DNA from: Pseudomonas fragi
GTDB lineage: Bacteria > Pseudomonadota > Gammaproteobacteria > Pseudomonadales > Pseudomonadaceae
NCBI RefSeq assembly: GCF_900105835.1
Contig: NZ_LT629783.1
Coordinates: 3,031,001 to 3,095,000 of the forward strand
Reading direction: 5' to 3'
DNA: 64,000 nucleotides
How positions within the stretch are numbered: the first letter of the stretch is position 1; every line of letters begins with the position of its first letter. The notes below the pieces were generated by a model. That model had not been told where the DNA came from. It did no database searches and saw nothing but the letters and a program-made list of their open reading frames with translations. Made by a program: the position numbers and the translations under genes. Positions 16,478 to 28,190 of this stretch are shown here, piece after piece.

Positions 16478-18472
16478 TCAGCGGGCGGTATTGGCCTGCT
16501 CCGGGGCACGCAACGCCAGGTCATCGAACAGCGGGGCCAATGCCGGAAGAACCAGGCGAGCGCCGATTTCGGACAGGTGATTGTCATCGGTGTACAACGA
16601 ATGACCGTCCTGTTCGGCCCGGCACAACCCTGAGGCATCACACAGCTGCGGGGTCGGGTCCAGTACCTGCACATGGGAATCAGCGGCCGCGATATCGGCA
16701 AACAGGCGGTTGATAAACGCTTTTTGCCTGAGGTGGTCTTCGACCGGCATGCCGACATCGGCGGTGGGCTGGTGCAGCATCGCCAGGCGGCTCAGGCGGT
16801 ACGGCGGATTGAACGGTTGCAACGGCGCCTCCTTCATCAGCCACACGCGGTACCCGGCCTTGCGCAATTGCTCGACCCTCGCCCGCAAGCCATCGGTCAA
16901 CCGTTGTTCGGCGACCGCGCGATCATAGTGGCCATTGCTATCGCGCAACGCATGGCCGTGATCGCCCTTGGCATCGCCATACAAGTACAGGCTCCAGCGC
17001 GCCACCAACAGGATATCGCGCACGGGCTCGGTCGCCAGGGTGCGTTCGACACGACGGTTGTACTCGGCGCACCGCGTACCGTGCTCCAGCCCTTCAAGCG
17101 GCAGGCAACCGGCTGAACTGGCCAGCATCACATTGACGCCATGCTGGCGGGCGCTGTCTTCCAGTGCCGGGATCAGGGCCGTGGCGTGGCTGTCGCCCCA
17201 CACCAGCAGTTGAGCCGGCGCGGCGGGCGATTGGCCGTAACGGCAGAATGGCGTGTCGGCCGGGCTCTTGTCATCGGTGATGCAGGCCATCAGTTCAGGT
17301 CGCCATTCGCTGGCCCGTGCGTATTGCAACGCCTGCTCGGACAAGCGCGACGGCAGGCCATCGGTCCAGCGCAGCGCCTGGCCGGCGATCCCCAATACCA
17401 GAATGCCCAAGCCCGCCGCGACGAGAACCTGACGACGCCCAGCCAACAATCGACGCTCACGAAACGGCGTTTCGACAAAGCGCCAGGACAGATAGCCGAG
17501 GATCAGCGTCAGCGCGATCAACGCGCCGGTCAATGCAGGGCCGAACTCATCCGCGCCGGCATAACTGCCAAACACGAAAACCGGCCAGTGCCACAAATAC
17601 CAGGAATAGGAAATCAGCCCGAGCCCGACCATTAACCGCGTGCTCAACACACGCCCGACCCAGGTGCTCTGATGCTCATTGGCCCAGATCAGGGCCACCA
17701 CGCCCAGTACGGGCAGCAACGCCGCGGTACCCGGGAAGGGTGTGCTGTTGTCATAACCGAACACGGCAACAAGAATCAGGCCCATGCCCAACAGGCTGAT
17801 GCCTTGCGCCGCCGCTGGGGTCAGGCGTTTCTGGCTGGCAGGCGCAATCGCCAGCATGGCACCTGCCAACAGCTCCCATGCCCGCATCGGCAACAGGAAA
17901 AACGCTTTTTCGGGATGGTAGGCCACAGCCCAGACGCTGAGCCCGAACGACACCAGCAACAGGCTGAACAACGCCAGCCGCCAGTGCTTGAACCGGCTGC
18001 AAAGCAGGGTCAGCAGTAACGGAAAGACAATATAGAACTGCTCTTCAACCGCCAGCGACCAGGTGTGGAGCAGCGGCTTGAGGTCACTGGCAGCATCGAA
18101 ATAGCCTTCCTGGCGCATAAACAGCAGGTTGGACACGAACATCACCTGGTAACGCACCGAGCGCCCCAGCTCTTCGTAGTCCTTGGGCGCCATCAGGAAC
18201 CAGCCCACGGCCAGCACAGCAGCCATCATCACGAACAAGGCCGGCAGGATGCGCCGTGCGCGACGGGCCCAGAACTCGACAAAACTGAAACGCGCCGCCT
18301 GATGCTGGCGCCAGATGATTGAAGTGATCAAATAACCGGAAATGACGAAGAACACATCAACGCCAACAAATCCGCCCGAAAAACCCGGCACTCCAAAATG
18401 GAACAACACCACGGCAAGTACAGCAACAGCGCGCAGGCCATCAATGTCCCTGCGATAAACAAGAGAGCTCAT
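16478..18472 (-). CDS. OafA-type membrane O-acyltransferase with SGNH domain
   Basis: A 664-residue protein. The N-terminal acyltransferase-3 domain (about 1-370) opens with YRRDIDGLRAVAVLAVVLFH, whose conserved His is expected in the catalytic site, and contains RARRILPALFV and about ten or eleven membrane helices. The C-terminal periplasmic SGNH hydrolase-like domain (about 420-660) has the nucleophile motif VWGDSHATAL (about 426) and the terminal DDNHLSEIGARL (Asp/His). Such fusions acetylate O-antigen or other surface polysaccharide. The gene stands alone between ubiD and rho, so the glycan target is unknown. Confidence 0.92.
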   Translation of the reverse strand: MSSLVYRRDIDGLRAVAVLAVVLFHFGVPGFSGGFVGVDVFFVISGYLITSIIWRQHQAARFSFVEFWARRARRILPALFVMMAAVLAVGWFLMAPKDYEELGRSVRYQVMFVSNLLFMRQEGYFDAASDLKPLLHTWSLAVEEQFYIVFPLLLTLLCSRFKHWRLALFSLLLVSFGLSVWAVAYHPEKAFFLLPMRAWELLAGAMLAIAPASQKRLTPAAAQGISLLGMGLILVAVFGYDNSTPFPGTAALLPVLGVVALIWANEHQSTWVGRVLSTRLMVGLGLISYSWYLWHWPVFVFGSYAGADEFGPALTGALIALTLILGYLSWRFVETPFRERRLLAGRRQVLVAAGLGILVLGIAGQALRWTDGLPSRLSEQALQYARASEWRPELMACITDDKSPADTPFCRYGQSPAAPAQLLVWGDSHATALIPALEDSARQHGVNVMLASSAGCLPLEGLEHGTRCAEYNRRVERTLATEPVRDILLVARWSLYLYGDAKGDHGHALRDSNGHYDRAVAEQRLTDGLRARVEQLRKAGYRVWLMKEAPLQPFNPPYRLSRLAMLHQPTADVGMPVEDHLRQKAFINRLFADIAAADSHVQVLDPTPQLCDASGLCRAEQDGHSLYTDDNHLSEIGARLVLPALAPLFDDLALRAPEQANTAR

Positions 18473-18545
18473 ATACGCTTACAACTCATCGATAGATTAT
18501 TTTTATTGACCGGAGTTAAGCACAAACCTTCCTTTTATTTTTTGG

Positions 18546-18575
18546 AAAAAAAAAGGCGCCCTCGCGGGGCGCCTT
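18546..18575 (-). terminator. Intrinsic terminator of rho
   Basis: A perfect 9-bp stem (AAGGCGCCC/GGGCGCCTT) with a five-base loop at 18553-18575, followed in the leftward direction by at least eight U residues. It lies 22 bp past the rho stop. T residues on the other side are shorter, so leftward termination is favoured. Confidence 0.9.
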
Positions 18576-18596
18576 ATTTTTGTACGAGAAACCGTG

Positions 18597-19856
<1,260 letters not shown>

Positions 19857-20053
19857 ATAGGAATGACGTAATCATTTATGGGGAGGGAAATTAAGCTTTG
19901 GGCTTAATGAGGCCGCGCCGCAGAGAAGGCGACAGGATCGCGTACTAATTCGATAAGGAGTGCGTCGGCGACGGCTTGCAGGGGGCAGTGGAGAAACCAG
20001 TGCGGGGCCGAATGTACCACTTGAGTTTCATAGCGTCTAGTCCTTGAGCCATG

Positions 20054-20080
20054 AAAAAGCCCCGCATTTAGCGGGGCTTT
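20054..20080 (-). terminator. Intrinsic terminator of trxA
   Basis: A 10-bp stem (AAAGCCCCGC/GCGGGGCTTT) with a five-base loop (ATTTA), ending in U residues in the leftward direction, ten bases past the trxA stop. It separates trxA from rho, so rho needs its own promoter in 19857-20053. Confidence 0.88.
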
Positions 20081-20089
20081 TATCGACGC

Positions 20090-20419
20090 TTAGATATTGG
20101 CGTCGAGGAATGCAGCCAACTGCGACTTCGACAGCGCACCGACCTTGGTGGCTTCAACGTTGCCGTTCTTGAACAGCATCAGCGTAGGAATACCGCGTAC
20201 GCCGTGCTTGGCCGGGGTTTCCTGGTTTTCATCAATGTTCAGCTTGGCAACAGTCAGCTTGCCTTTGTAAGTCTCTGCGATCTCGTCCAGAACCGGCGCG
20301 ATCATTTTGCAAGGGCCACACCATTCAGCCCAGTAGTCGACCAGTACAGCGCCTTCAGCCTTGAGAACATCGGCCTCAAAGCTAGCGTCGGTGACGTGTT
20401 TAATAAGATCGCTGCTCAT
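20090..20419 (-). CDS. trxA: Thioredoxin 1
   Basis: A 109-residue thioredoxin with the active site [10 protein letters not shown] (Cys at about 33 and 36), the cis-Pro segment [11 protein letters not shown] and the buried Asp of VLVDYWAEW. It reduces cytosolic disulfides as the partner of thioredoxin reductase. The ATG at 20419 has GGAGAC six bases upstream; upstream in-frame starts would add eight unconserved residues. It is divergent from ppx, with 264 bp between them for both promoters. Confidence 0.97.
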   Translation of the reverse strand: MSSDLIKHVTDASFEADVLKAEGAVLVDYWAEWCGPCKMIAPVLDEIAETYKGKLTVAKLNIDENQETPAKHGVRGIPTLMLFKNGNVEATKVGALSKSQLAAFLDANI

Positions 20420-20683
20420 GGAAGTCTCCGTGGTTGTAAGCAAAAACGTAGCACATCATAGCCGTCATCACCGCGTTCAGGAAGGTGAGGGGCGATTGAC
20501 TCTCACTATAGTGGTGCATGAGAGCGGATATCGCCCGTTTCAGGTCACCTGAAAAGCCGGGTTGAGGGAGAACAGCTAACGTCATTGCTTTGATGCTCCA
20601 TATCAATGCATCTGACATCGCGCGTTGGCGCGAGCCTTTGATCGTGGCACGATGATCAGGTTATCGACCGAGACCCCTCAACC

Positions 20684-22186
20684 ATGCCCCAATCCCAAGC
20701 AAGGAATCCGTCCCTGATCGCCGCCATTGATCTGGGTTCTAACAGCTTTCACATGGTGGTGGCCAAGGCCCAGAACGGCGAAATCCGTATTCTCGAACGT
20801 CTTGGTGAAAAGGTGCAGTTAGCTGCCGGCATCGACGAAGAGCGCAAACTCACCGAAGAATCCATGCAGCGCGGGCTCGATTGCCTCAAGCGCTTCGCCC
20901 AGCTGATCAACGGTATGCCACTGGGTGCCGTGCGCATCGTGGGTACCAACGCCTTGCGTGAAGCACGCAACCGCAACGAATTTATCGTGCGGGCCGAGGA
21001 AATCCTGGGCCACACCGTTGAAGTGATTTCCGGTCGTGAAGAAGCGCGCCTGATCTACCTGGGTGTGTCCCACACCCTCGCCGACACGCCGGGCAAACGC
21101 CTGGTGGCCGATATCGGCGGCGGCAGTACCGAATTCATCATTGGCCAGCGCTTTGAACCGCTGCTGCGCGAAAGCCTGCAGATGGGCTGCGTCAGCTTCA
21201 CCCAGCGCTACTTCCGTGACGGCAAGATCACCCCGGCGCGCTACGCCCAGGCCTACACGGCGGCGCGCCTTGAGATCATGAGCATCGAGCACGCCCTGCA
21301 CCGCCTGACCTGGGATGAAGCCATCGGCTCCTCGGGCACCATCCGGGCCATTGGCCTGGCCCTCAAGGCCGGCGGGCATGGCAATGGCGAGGTTAACGCC
21401 GAAGGCCTGTCCTGGCTCAAGCGCAAACTGTTCAAGCTGGGTGAAGTGGACAAGATCGACTTTGAAGGCATCAAGCCTGACCGTCGCACCATCTTCCCGG
21501 CCGGGCTGGCGATTCTTGAAGCGGTGTTCGATGCCCTTGAACTGCAGCGCATGGACCACTGTGATGGCGCACTGCGCGAAGGCGTGCTCTACGACCTGCT
21601 GGGCCGTCATCACCATGAAGACGTGCGTGAGCGCACCTTGAGCTCGCTGATGGACCGCTACCACGTCGACCGCGAGCAGGCAGCCCGGGTTGAACGCAAG
21701 GCCTTGCGTGCCTTTGATCAAGTGGCCAAGTCCTGGGATCTCAAGGACGGCATCTGGCGTGAACTGCTCAGCTGGGCGGCCAAGGTGCATGAAGTGGGGC
21801 TGGACATTGCCCACTATCATTACCACAAGCACGGCGCCTATTTGATCGAGCACTCCGACCTTGCCGGCTTCTCACGCGAAGACCAGCTGATGCTCGCGCT
21901 GCTGGTGCGCGGCCATCGACGCAATATTCCCAAAGACAAGTTCGCCGAATTTGGCGCCGACGGCATCAAGCTGATCCGCCTGTGCGTGCTGTTGCGCTTT
22001 GCGATCCTGTTCTACCACATCCGTGGCAACCAGGAAGCCTCGCAGGTCAAGCTGCGCGCCGAGGGCGATCACCTTGACGTGATCTTCCCCGAAGGCTGGC
22101 TGGAACAAAACCCGCTGACCCAGGCCGACTTCGAGCAAGAAGCGCAATGGCTGACCCGGGTGGGTATCGTGCTGACGGTGTCCTGA
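20684..22186 (+). CDS. ppx: Exopolyphosphatase
   Basis: A 500-residue Ppx/GppA phosphatase that releases phosphate processively from polyphosphate. The N-terminal actin-like ATPase fold starts with [16 protein letters not shown]. The second phosphate loop is [14 protein letters not shown] (about 141-154) and the catalytic-Glu region precedes it ([12 protein letters not shown]). The C-terminal HD-like region includes [27 protein letters not shown]. It is convergent with ppk across a REP element, placing synthesis and degradation of polyphosphate side by side. Confidence 0.96.
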   Translation: MPQSQARNPSLIAAIDLGSNSFHMVVAKAQNGEIRILERLGEKVQLAAGIDEERKLTEESMQRGLDCLKRFAQLINGMPLGAVRIVGTNALREARNRNEFIVRAEEILGHTVEVISGREEARLIYLGVSHTLADTPGKRLVADIGGGSTEFIIGQRFEPLLRESLQMGCVSFTQRYFRDGKITPARYAQAYTAARLEIMSIEHALHRLTWDEAIGSSGTIRAIGLALKAGGHGNGEVNAEGLSWLKRKLFKLGEVDKIDFEGIKPDRRTIFPAGLAILEAVFDALELQRMDHCDGALREGVLYDLLGRHHHEDVRERTLSSLMDRYHVDREQAARVERKALRAFDQVAKSWDLKDGIWRELLSWAAKVHEVGLDIAHYHYHKHGAYLIEHSDLAGFSREDQLMLALLVRGHRRNIPKDKFAEFGADGIKLIRLCVLLRFAILFYHIRGNQEASQVKLRAEGDHLDVIFPEGWLEQNPLTQADFEQEAQWLTRVGIVLTVS

Positions 22187-22208
22187 CCGGGCACCACTCA
22201 AACCACTT

Positions 22209-22293
22209 GTGGGAGCGGGCTTGCCCGCGATTCAAACGGTGCGGTGTTTCAGGAACACCGCATCGAACCAATCGCGGGCAAGCCCGCTCCCAC
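22209..22293. repeat. Paired REP palindrome (REP 4, GCCCGCGAT variant)
   Basis: Inverted cores at 22209-22231 and 22271-22293, both with CTTGCCCGCGAT instead of CTTGCTCGCGAT, 39 bases apart. It lies between the convergent ppx and ppk genes. It is the only element here with both arms of this variant. Confidence 0.93.
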
Positions 22294-22306
22294 AGTCGTT
22301 ACCGCG

Positions 22307-24544
22307 TTATACCGAAGGCCCGGTGCTCACCGTCAGGACAGGCAGGCTCAGACGCTCCAGCAAGGTTGCCTGGGCGCTGCGCGGGTTCTGGTTGCCGGTT
22401 GGCGTGTTACGAATGTAACGACCGTCCGACTGCAGGCTCCAGCTGTGGGTGTTGTCGGTCAGGTAGCACTCCAGCTCTTTCTTGACCCGCAAAATCAGCT
22501 TTTTGCCCTCGACCGGGAAGCACGTTTCAACGCGCTTATCGAGGTTGCGCTCCATCCAGTCAGCACTGGACAGGAACATCTGCTCTTCGCCGCCATTGAG
22601 GAAGTAGAAGACCCGCGTGTGCTCCAGGAAGCGGCCAATGATCGAGCGCACATGAATATTGTGCGAAACCCCCGGAATACCCGGACGCAGGCAGCACATT
22701 CCGCGCACCACCAGATCGATACGCACGCCGGACTGGCTGGCCTTGTACAGCGCGCGAATGATTTTCGGGTCGGTCAGCGAGTTGAACTTGGCAATGATAT
22801 GCGCCGGCTTGCCCTCAAGCGCAAACTGGGTCTCGCGGGCAATCATGTCGAGCATGCCCTTCTTCAACGTGAACGGTGCATGCAGCAGTTTTTTCATGCG
22901 CAGGGTTTTACCCATGCCGATCAACTGGCTGAACAGCTTGCCCACGTCTTCGCACAGCGCATCATCAGAAGTCAGCAGGCTGTAGTCGGTGTACAGGCGG
23001 GCGTTGCCGGCGTGGTAGTTACCGGTGCCCAGGTGGGCGTAACGCACGATCTCGCCCGCCTCACGGCGCAGAATCAGCATCATCTTAGCGTGGGTCTTGA
23101 AGCCGACCACACCATAGATCACCACCGCACCGGCCGCTTGCAGGCGGCTGGCCAGCTGCAGGTTGGACTCTTCGTCAAAACGCGCACGCAGCTCGATCAC
23201 TGCAGTCACTTCCTTACCATTGCGCGCGGCATCCACCAGCGCATCAACGATCTCGGAGTTGGCACCGCTGCGGTACAGGGTCTGGCGCACGGCCAGTACA
23301 TGCGGATCCTTGGCCGCCTGGCGCAGCAGGTCAACCACCGGGGTAAACGACTCGAACGGGTGCAGCAGCAAGATGTCCTGCTTGCTGACCACGCTAAAAA
23401 TGTTCTCGCTGTTCTGCAACAGCTTGGGGATCGCCGGGGTGAACGGCGTGTATTGCAGCTCCGGGTGACTGTCGAGGCTAGTGATGCTGAACAGACGCGT
23501 CAGGTTGACCGGGCCATTGACCTGGTACAGCTCGGTCTCATGCAGGCTGAACTGCTTGAGCAGGTAGTCGGACAGGTGTTTAGGGCAGGTGTCGGCCACT
23601 TCCAGGCGCACGGCATCGCCGTAACGACGCGAGAACAACTCGCCACGCAGGGCACGGGCCAGGTCTTCTACATCTTCGGTATCGACCGCCAGATCGGCGT
23701 TACGGGTCAGGCGGAACTGATAGCAGCCCTTCACCTTCATGCCTTGAAACAGGTCATCGGCGTGGGCGTGAATCATCGACGACAGGAACACATAGTTGTC
23801 CCCTGCTCCGCCCACGTCTTCAGGCAGCTTGATCACACGCGGTAACAGGCGCGGTGCCGGGATGATCGCCAGGCCCGAATCGCGGCCAAAGGCATCGATG
23901 CCTTCCAGCTCGACGATAAAGTTCAGGCTCTTGTTCACCAGCAACGGGAACGGGTGCGTCGGGTCCAGGCCAATCGGGGTGATGATCGGCGCGATTTCGT
24001 CGCGGAAGAACTTGCGCACCCACGCCTTGATCTTGGTGTTCCAGTGCCGGCGGCGGATAAAGCGCACCTGATGCTTTTCAAGCTCGGGCAGCAGGATCTC
24101 GTTGAGGATCGCGTACTGGCGATCGACATGGCCGTGCACCAGCTCACTGATGCGGGCCAGCGCCTGGTGCGGCTGCAAGCCATCGGCACCGGCCTGTTCA
24201 CGGGCGAAGGTGATTTGCTTCTTCAGGCCCGCGACACGAATTTCGAAAAACTCATCCAGGTTGCTGGAAAAGATCAGCAAAAATTTCAAGCGTTCAAGCA
24301 GCGGGTAGGACTCGTCCAGCGCCTGCTCCAGCACGCGAATATTGAACTGCAACTGCGACAGCTCGCGATGAATATACAAGCTGCTGTCATCAAGGCCAGG
24401 CACAACAATCGCCGGATGCGCCGCCGCGTGCGCCTCGGCCACGGCGGGCGCGGGCTCTTGCGATACAGGCGGGGTTTCTGGAACTGGCTCGGCAATCGGC
24501 TGAGCTTCAGTGGCAACGATTTCTGCAAGTCCTTCGGTATTCAT
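22307..24544 (-). CDS. ppk: Polyphosphate kinase 1
   Basis: A 745-residue PPK1 that polymerises ATP gamma-phosphate into polyphosphate. An extended Ala/Pro/Glu-rich N-terminus (about 1-50) precedes the conserved N domain ([19 protein letters not shown]). The C-terminal PLD-like domains carry the phospho-accepting His region [13 protein letters not shown] and [10 protein letters not shown]. The extra N-terminal tail is longer than in P. aeruginosa and is common in the fluorescens group. AGGAAC precedes the ATG. Upstream, TGTCGC and TGTTAC sit eleven bases apart in the direction of transcription, a weak match to a Pho box (low confidence). Confidence 0.96.
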   Translation of the reverse strand: MNTEGLAEIVATEAQPIAEPVPETPPVSQEPAPAVAEAHAAAHPAIVVPGLDDSSLYIHRELSQLQFNIRVLEQALDESYPLLERLKFLLIFSSNLDEFFEIRVAGLKKQITFAREQAGADGLQPHQALARISELVHGHVDRQYAILNEILLPELEKHQVRFIRRRHWNTKIKAWVRKFFRDEIAPIITPIGLDPTHPFPLLVNKSLNFIVELEGIDAFGRDSGLAIIPAPRLLPRVIKLPEDVGGAGDNYVFLSSMIHAHADDLFQGMKVKGCYQFRLTRNADLAVDTEDVEDLARALRGELFSRRYGDAVRLEVADTCPKHLSDYLLKQFSLHETELYQVNGPVNLTRLFSITSLDSHPELQYTPFTPAIPKLLQNSENIFSVVSKQDILLLHPFESFTPVVDLLRQAAKDPHVLAVRQTLYRSGANSEIVDALVDAARNGKEVTAVIELRARFDEESNLQLASRLQAAGAVVIYGVVGFKTHAKMMLILRREAGEIVRYAHLGTGNYHAGNARLYTDYSLLTSDDALCEDVGKLFSQLIGMGKTLRMKKLLHAPFTLKKGMLDMIARETQFALEGKPAHIIAKFNSLTDPKIIRALYKASQSGVRIDLVVRGMCCLRPGIPGVSHNIHVRSIIGRFLEHTRVFYFLNGGEEQMFLSSADWMERNLDKRVETCFPVEGKKLILRVKKELECYLTDNTHSWSLQSDGRYIRNTPTGNQNPRSAQATLLERLSLPVLTVSTGPSV

Positions 24545-24990
24545 TGATTGTTCCTGTAAGAGCGGGTTTGACTCTCGTAACAGTTAAGCGACACCAGCAG
24601 TCAAGTTGCCAGAATGCCATCAACGCCTGTGGGTTTAAACCGCTCCAAGGCGCTTTATGTGGGCCAGAGCTTGGTTAGAGGGCTATTTATTAAAATTGTT
24701 TCCAAAGGCACCGGCATGTGGGAGCGGGCTTGCTCGCGATGGCATCACCCGTGCTTGCCTGCCAGGTCGCGTAGCCCCCATCGCAGGCAAGCCAGCACCA
24801 ACAGATTTTAGGCAATAATCTCCACGCGCACGGTTATAACGCCTCGTCATGAACACTAGATGACAACGCCAATGATGTAGGTCAAATAGACGTCAATTGT
24901 AGGAATTGTTAACGTCAAGACACATTTCGATACTTTCCCGAACGTCCCTTAAGGCGTAGGCTGCGCGTTCATTTCGCCAGCATCCAGACA
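24545..24990. other. Gene-free gap between divergent ppk and dedA
   Basis: A 446-bp intergenic region with the ppk promoter on the left, REP 5 in the middle and the dedA promoter on the right. The right third is AT-rich (gtcaattgtaggaattgttaacgtc near 24892-24916). No ORF with coding character and no RNA gene could be recognised. Confidence 0.5.
24718..24802. repeat. Decaying REP palindrome (REP 5)
   Basis: The left core (24718-24740) is intact, while the right arm (24780-24802, atcgcaggcaagccagcacc) has several mismatches. Unlike the other copies it lies between divergent genes, so it cannot protect a 3' end there and appears to be degenerating. Confidence 0.85.
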
Positions 24991-25611
24991 ATGCTCCAAC
25001 AATTTCTTCAAGAATTTGGCTACTTCGCCCTGTTTCTAGGGACGTTCTTTGAAGGTGAGACCATTCTGGTTCTCGCAGGCTTCTTGGCGTTCCGCGGATA
25101 CATGGACCTCAAACTGGTCATGATCGTGGCGTTCCTCGGCAGTTATGCCGGTGACCAGCTGTGGTATTTCCTGGGGCGCAAGCACGGCCGCAAACTGTTG
25201 GCGCGCAAACCGCGCTGGCAACTTATGGGCGACAAGGCACTGGAGCACATTCGCAGGCACCCGGATATCTGGGTCCTGAGCTTCCGCTTCGTCTACGGCC
25301 TGCGCACCGTCATGCCTGTGGCCATCGGCCTGTCGGGTTACCCGCCGGGTCGCTACTTGCTGCTCAACGGTATTGGTGCTGCGATCTGGGCCATTGCCCT
25401 GGCCACCGCCGCCTACCACTTTGGCGCCGTGCTCGAAGGCCTGCTGGGCAACGTCAAGAAGTATGAGCTGTGGGTACTCGGTGCCTTGCTGTTGATCGGC
25501 CTGTGCCTGTGGGCCAGACGCCGCTTCAAAAATGCGCGCCTGGCCAGACAGACCGCACTTGAAGAAAAGAACAAGCGCAGCATCGAGGTCAGCAACCCGC
25601 CAGCCGAGTGA
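24991..25611 (+). CDS. DedA family membrane protein
   Basis: A 206-residue inner-membrane protein of the DedA/VTT superfamily. It starts with the re-entrant-loop segment GYFALFLGTFFEGETILVLAG, has GSYAGDQLWYFLGRKHGRK and the conserved FRFVYGLRTVMPVAIGLSG, and ends with a hydrophobic helix and a basic tail. DedA proteins act in proton-motive-force homeostasis and lipid-carrier (undecaprenyl phosphate) recycling; the specific role here is unknown. Its last 23 bases overlap the end of the convergent membrane-hydroxylase gene. Confidence 0.93.
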   Translation: MLQQFLQEFGYFALFLGTFFEGETILVLAGFLAFRGYMDLKLVMIVAFLGSYAGDQLWYFLGRKHGRKLLARKPRWQLMGDKALEHIRRHPDIWVLSFRFVYGLRTVMPVAIGLSGYPPGRYLLLNGIGAAIWAIALATAAYHFGAVLEGLLGNVKKYELWVLGALLLIGLCLWARRRFKNARLARQTALEEKNKRSIEVSNPPAE

Positions 25612-26827
25612 TGCGGTCTCTGCTCAAGTACAGGCCCATCACGCTCAACACCGTGTAGCTGAACAGGCCGACCCAGCCCAATGCGCTGGCCGGCCACAGC
25701 CCCGCCACAGGGGCCAGCCAAACCAGTGGCACGTTGAGCGCCAGGCGCAGCCACTCGAGTTTCAACGCCCAGGGCCGGTTCTCCAGGCCCGCCCCCAGCA
25801 CAAACAACCCCAACGCCATATACCCCCAGCCCAGCATCAGCGCCTGGGGCGACAGGCTTTCGCCCAGATTCAGCAAATAACTGCCCAGCGCCACATAGAC
25901 TGCAAATTGCGACGCGAGATACACCTGCTGGCGAAACGGCAAAGGTACTTCGAATTTCTCGAACCGGCTCAAATCCGGCTTGCTCATCGGGTACTTCGCT
26001 GCCACATCCGCCGGGCGCCAGCCTGTGGGCATAAACCAGATTCGCAGTTTGTCGCGCCAGCGTTCGGTGCGCTGTGCATCGGCCAGCAACTGCCCATAGA
26101 ACTGCCAGTTGGCCCACAGCGGGTTCCAGCTGTGCAGCGGTGTGGTCACTCCGAAAATCACCGGCTCGGCATCGTCTTCTTCCTGAAAGGTGCCAAACAA
26201 ACGGTCCCAGATAATGAACACTCCACCGTAATTGCGATCCATATACAGAGCATTCTGTGCATGGTGAGCGCGATGATTGGAAGGTGTCACAAAGCACCAC
26301 TCGAACCAGCCCAGCTTGGGTACATGGCGGGTATGGACCCAGAACTGATAGAGCAGGTTGACGGTGGCCACCGTGACAAATACCAGCAGTGGCACCCCCA
26401 GCACTGCCATCGGCAGGTAAAAGACCCAGCAGAACACAAACCCGGTGCTGGTCTGGCGCAGGGCGGTGGACAGGTTGTAGTCCTCGCTCTGGTGATGCAC
26501 CGAATGCGCGGCCCACAGCACGTTGCGCTCATGCCCCAGGCGATGGTGCCAGTAGTAGCAAAAGTCATAGAAGACAAACGCAAACAGCCACACCCACAGG
26601 CTGTTATCGGGCAGTTGCAACAGCGCCAAGTATTTCAGCGCCAGCGCGTAGGTGATCAGCCCCACGCCTTTGGTCAGCAAGCCGGTGGTGGTCGACAGCA
26701 CACCGGCGCTCAGGCTGCTGATGGTGTCAGCCAGGCGATAGGTGCGCATCCCGCGCCAGCGGTCGACCAGCAGCTCGACAGCAATCAGCACAAAGAAAAA
26801 CGGCACTGCATACAGAATCAGCTTCAT
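25589..26827 (-). CDS. Sterol desaturase/fatty acid hydroxylase family membrane protein
   Basis: A 412-residue di-iron membrane oxygenase-type protein. The start is the ATG at 26827 (MKLILYAVPFFFVLIAVELL), which begins the first helix; an upstream start would add polar residues only. Three histidine boxes are present: WHHRLGH (about 93), HSVHHQS and SNHRAHHAQN. An extended C-terminal membrane region (about 290-412) follows the FA_hydroxylase domain. Related Pseudomonas proteins are annotated as sterol desaturases; the substrate is probably a lipid but is not determined. It overlaps dedA tail-to-tail by 23 bp and is divergent from elbB. Confidence 0.9.
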   Translation of the reverse strand: MKLILYAVPFFFVLIAVELLVDRWRGMRTYRLADTISSLSAGVLSTTTGLLTKGVGLITYALALKYLALLQLPDNSLWVWLFAFVFYDFCYYWHHRLGHERNVLWAAHSVHHQSEDYNLSTALRQTSTGFVFCWVFYLPMAVLGVPLLVFVTVATVNLLYQFWVHTRHVPKLGWFEWCFVTPSNHRAHHAQNALYMDRNYGGVFIIWDRLFGTFQEEDDAEPVIFGVTTPLHSWNPLWANWQFYGQLLADAQRTERWRDKLRIWFMPTGWRPADVAAKYPMSKPDLSRFEKFEVPLPFRQQVYLASQFAVYVALGSYLLNLGESLSPQALMLGWGYMALGLFVLGAGLENRPWALKLEWLRLALNVPLVWLAPVAGLWPASALGWVGLFSYTVLSVMGLYLSRDRITRLAGC

Positions 26828-26935
26828 GGCACACCCCGAGCGGCATTCCATCAAGCGTAGGCGCACTTGCAGCGAAACCCTATGGCATCAAGCGCCAAAT
26901 CAGGCGACATTAACGCCATGTACAAGGAGAGCGAT

Positions 26936-27601
26936 ATGACCACAAAAAATGTTGCCGTGATTCTTTCCGGTTGCGGTGTCTATGACGGCGCCGAGATCCA
27001 CGAAAGCGTGATCACCCTGCTACGCCTGGACCAGCGCGGCGCCAAAGTGCAGTGCTTTGCCCCCGACATTGCGCAACTGCACGTCATCAACCACCTGACC
27101 GGCGAGCCAATGCCCGAGACCCGCAACGTGCTGGTGGAATCAGCGCGTATTGCCCGGGGCGAGATCAAGGACATTCGTGAAGCCAGGGTCGAGGATTTTG
27201 ACGCCCTGATCATTCCGGGCGGGTTTGGCGCCGCCAAAAACCTTTCCAGCTTTGCCACCGAAGGCGCTGCGTGCTCGGTCCAGGCGGATGTGCTGAACCT
27301 GGCCGAGGCCTTTGCCGAAGCGGGCAAGCCCATAGGCCTGATGTGCATCTCACCCGCCATCGCCGCCAAGATTTATGGCCCTGGCGTCATTTGCACCATC
27401 GGCACCGACGCAGACACCGCCGCGGCGGTCAGCAAAATGGGCGGCACCCACCAGGAGTGCGAAGTATCGGAAATTGTCGAAGACAAGGCCCGCAAACTGG
27501 TCAGCACCCCGGCCTACATGCTCGCCCAATCCATCAGCGAAGCGGCGTCGGGGATCAACAAGATGGTGGACCGGGTACTGGAGCTGACTCAAAAAAGTTG
27601 A
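26936..27601 (+). CDS. elbB: Isoprenoid biosynthesis glyoxalase ElbB
   Basis: A 221-residue DJ-1/PfpI-fold protein. It begins VAVILSGCGVYDGAEIHE with a conserved Cys near residue 16, contains DALIIPGGFGAAKNLSSFA and the nucleophile-elbow segment GLMCISPAIAAK. E. coli ElbB has glyoxalase activity in vitro and its overproduction raises isoprenoid yield. The ATG at 26936 has AAGGAGAG at the correct spacing. The stop abuts the stop of the convergent YaiI-type gene (TGATCA), leaving no gap. Confidence 0.94.
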   Translation: MTTKNVAVILSGCGVYDGAEIHESVITLLRLDQRGAKVQCFAPDIAQLHVINHLTGEPMPETRNVLVESARIARGEIKDIREARVEDFDALIIPGGFGAAKNLSSFATEGAACSVQADVLNLAEAFAEAGKPIGLMCISPAIAAKIYGPGVICTIGTDADTAAAVSKMGGTHQECEVSEIVEDKARKLVSTPAYMLAQSISEAASGINKMVDRVLELTQKS

Positions 27602-28054
27602 TCAGCCCCGCGCCAGTCGGGTCAGAATCCGGTCCAGGGCATTGGCGAACGCCTGCTTGTCGCGTTCGCCATAGGCACCCTGCCCGCCGCTGACCTGGCC
27701 CTGTTCGCGCAGATCGGTAAACAGATTGCGCACCGCCAGGCGCTCACCCATGTTCTGCGGGTCAAACTCCTTGCCCCGCGGATCCAGCGCCGCGACGCCC
27801 TTCTTGACCAAGCGGTCGGCCAGCGGCACATCGCTGCAAATCACCAGCTCGCCGGGCACGGCGTGTTCCACCAGATAATCATCCGCCGCATCCGGGCCGC
27901 TGGGCACCACAATCAGTTTGACCAGCGCATAGGTTGGCTTGATCTGGCTCTGCCCTGCCACCAGCACCACTTCAAACTGGCGCTTGAGGGCGAACTTGAT
28001 AACCTGATCCTTCGCCGCCTTGGGGCATGCATCTGCGTCGATCCAGACACGCAT
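27602..28054 (-). CDS. YaiI/YqxD (UPF0178) family protein
   Basis: A 150-residue protein with a PIN-like/NYN fold. The N-terminus MRVWIDADACPKAAKD carries acidic residues of a possible metal site, and ICSDVPLADRLVKKGVAALDPRG is diagnostic for UPF0178. The function is unknown; a nuclease role is possible from the fold only. AGGAG precedes the ATG at some distance (about nine bases). Confidence 0.92.
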   Translation of the reverse strand: MRVWIDADACPKAAKDQVIKFALKRQFEVVLVAGQSQIKPTYALVKLIVVPSGPDAADDYLVEHAVPGELVICSDVPLADRLVKKGVAALDPRGKEFDPQNMGERLAVRNLFTDLREQGQVSGGQGAYGERDKQAFANALDRILTRLARG

Positions 28055-28084
28055 AAAGAATAGCTCCTGAGGGTTGCCGATCCT

Positions 28085-28169
28085 GTGGGAGCGGGCTTGC
28101 TCGCGATGGCATCAGCGCGATGCTTCAGATGCACCGCGCCGCCTGTATCGCGAGCAAGCCCGCGCCCCC
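28085..28169. repeat. Paired REP palindrome (REP 6)
   Basis: Left core 28085-28107 intact. The right inverted arm 28147-28169 ends in CGCGCCCCC, with two changes in the outer part. It lies between the FTR1 gene end and the YaiI-type gene start, both leftward. Confidence 0.9.
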
Positions 28170-28190
28170 AAAGGGGAGGTGTATAACGAT

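Noticed and set aside
20496..20514. TTGACT with TATAGT as a promoter between trxA and ppx
   Set aside because: Only about seven bases separate the hexamers, far from the 16-18 needed.
20598..20616. TTGAT-N7-ATCAA as an Anr/FNR box between trxA and ppx
   Set aside because: The spacer is seven bases instead of the required four.
22244..23845. A 533-codon open frame opposite ppk
   Set aside because: It starts inside REP 4 and is antisense to the conserved ppk catalytic region.
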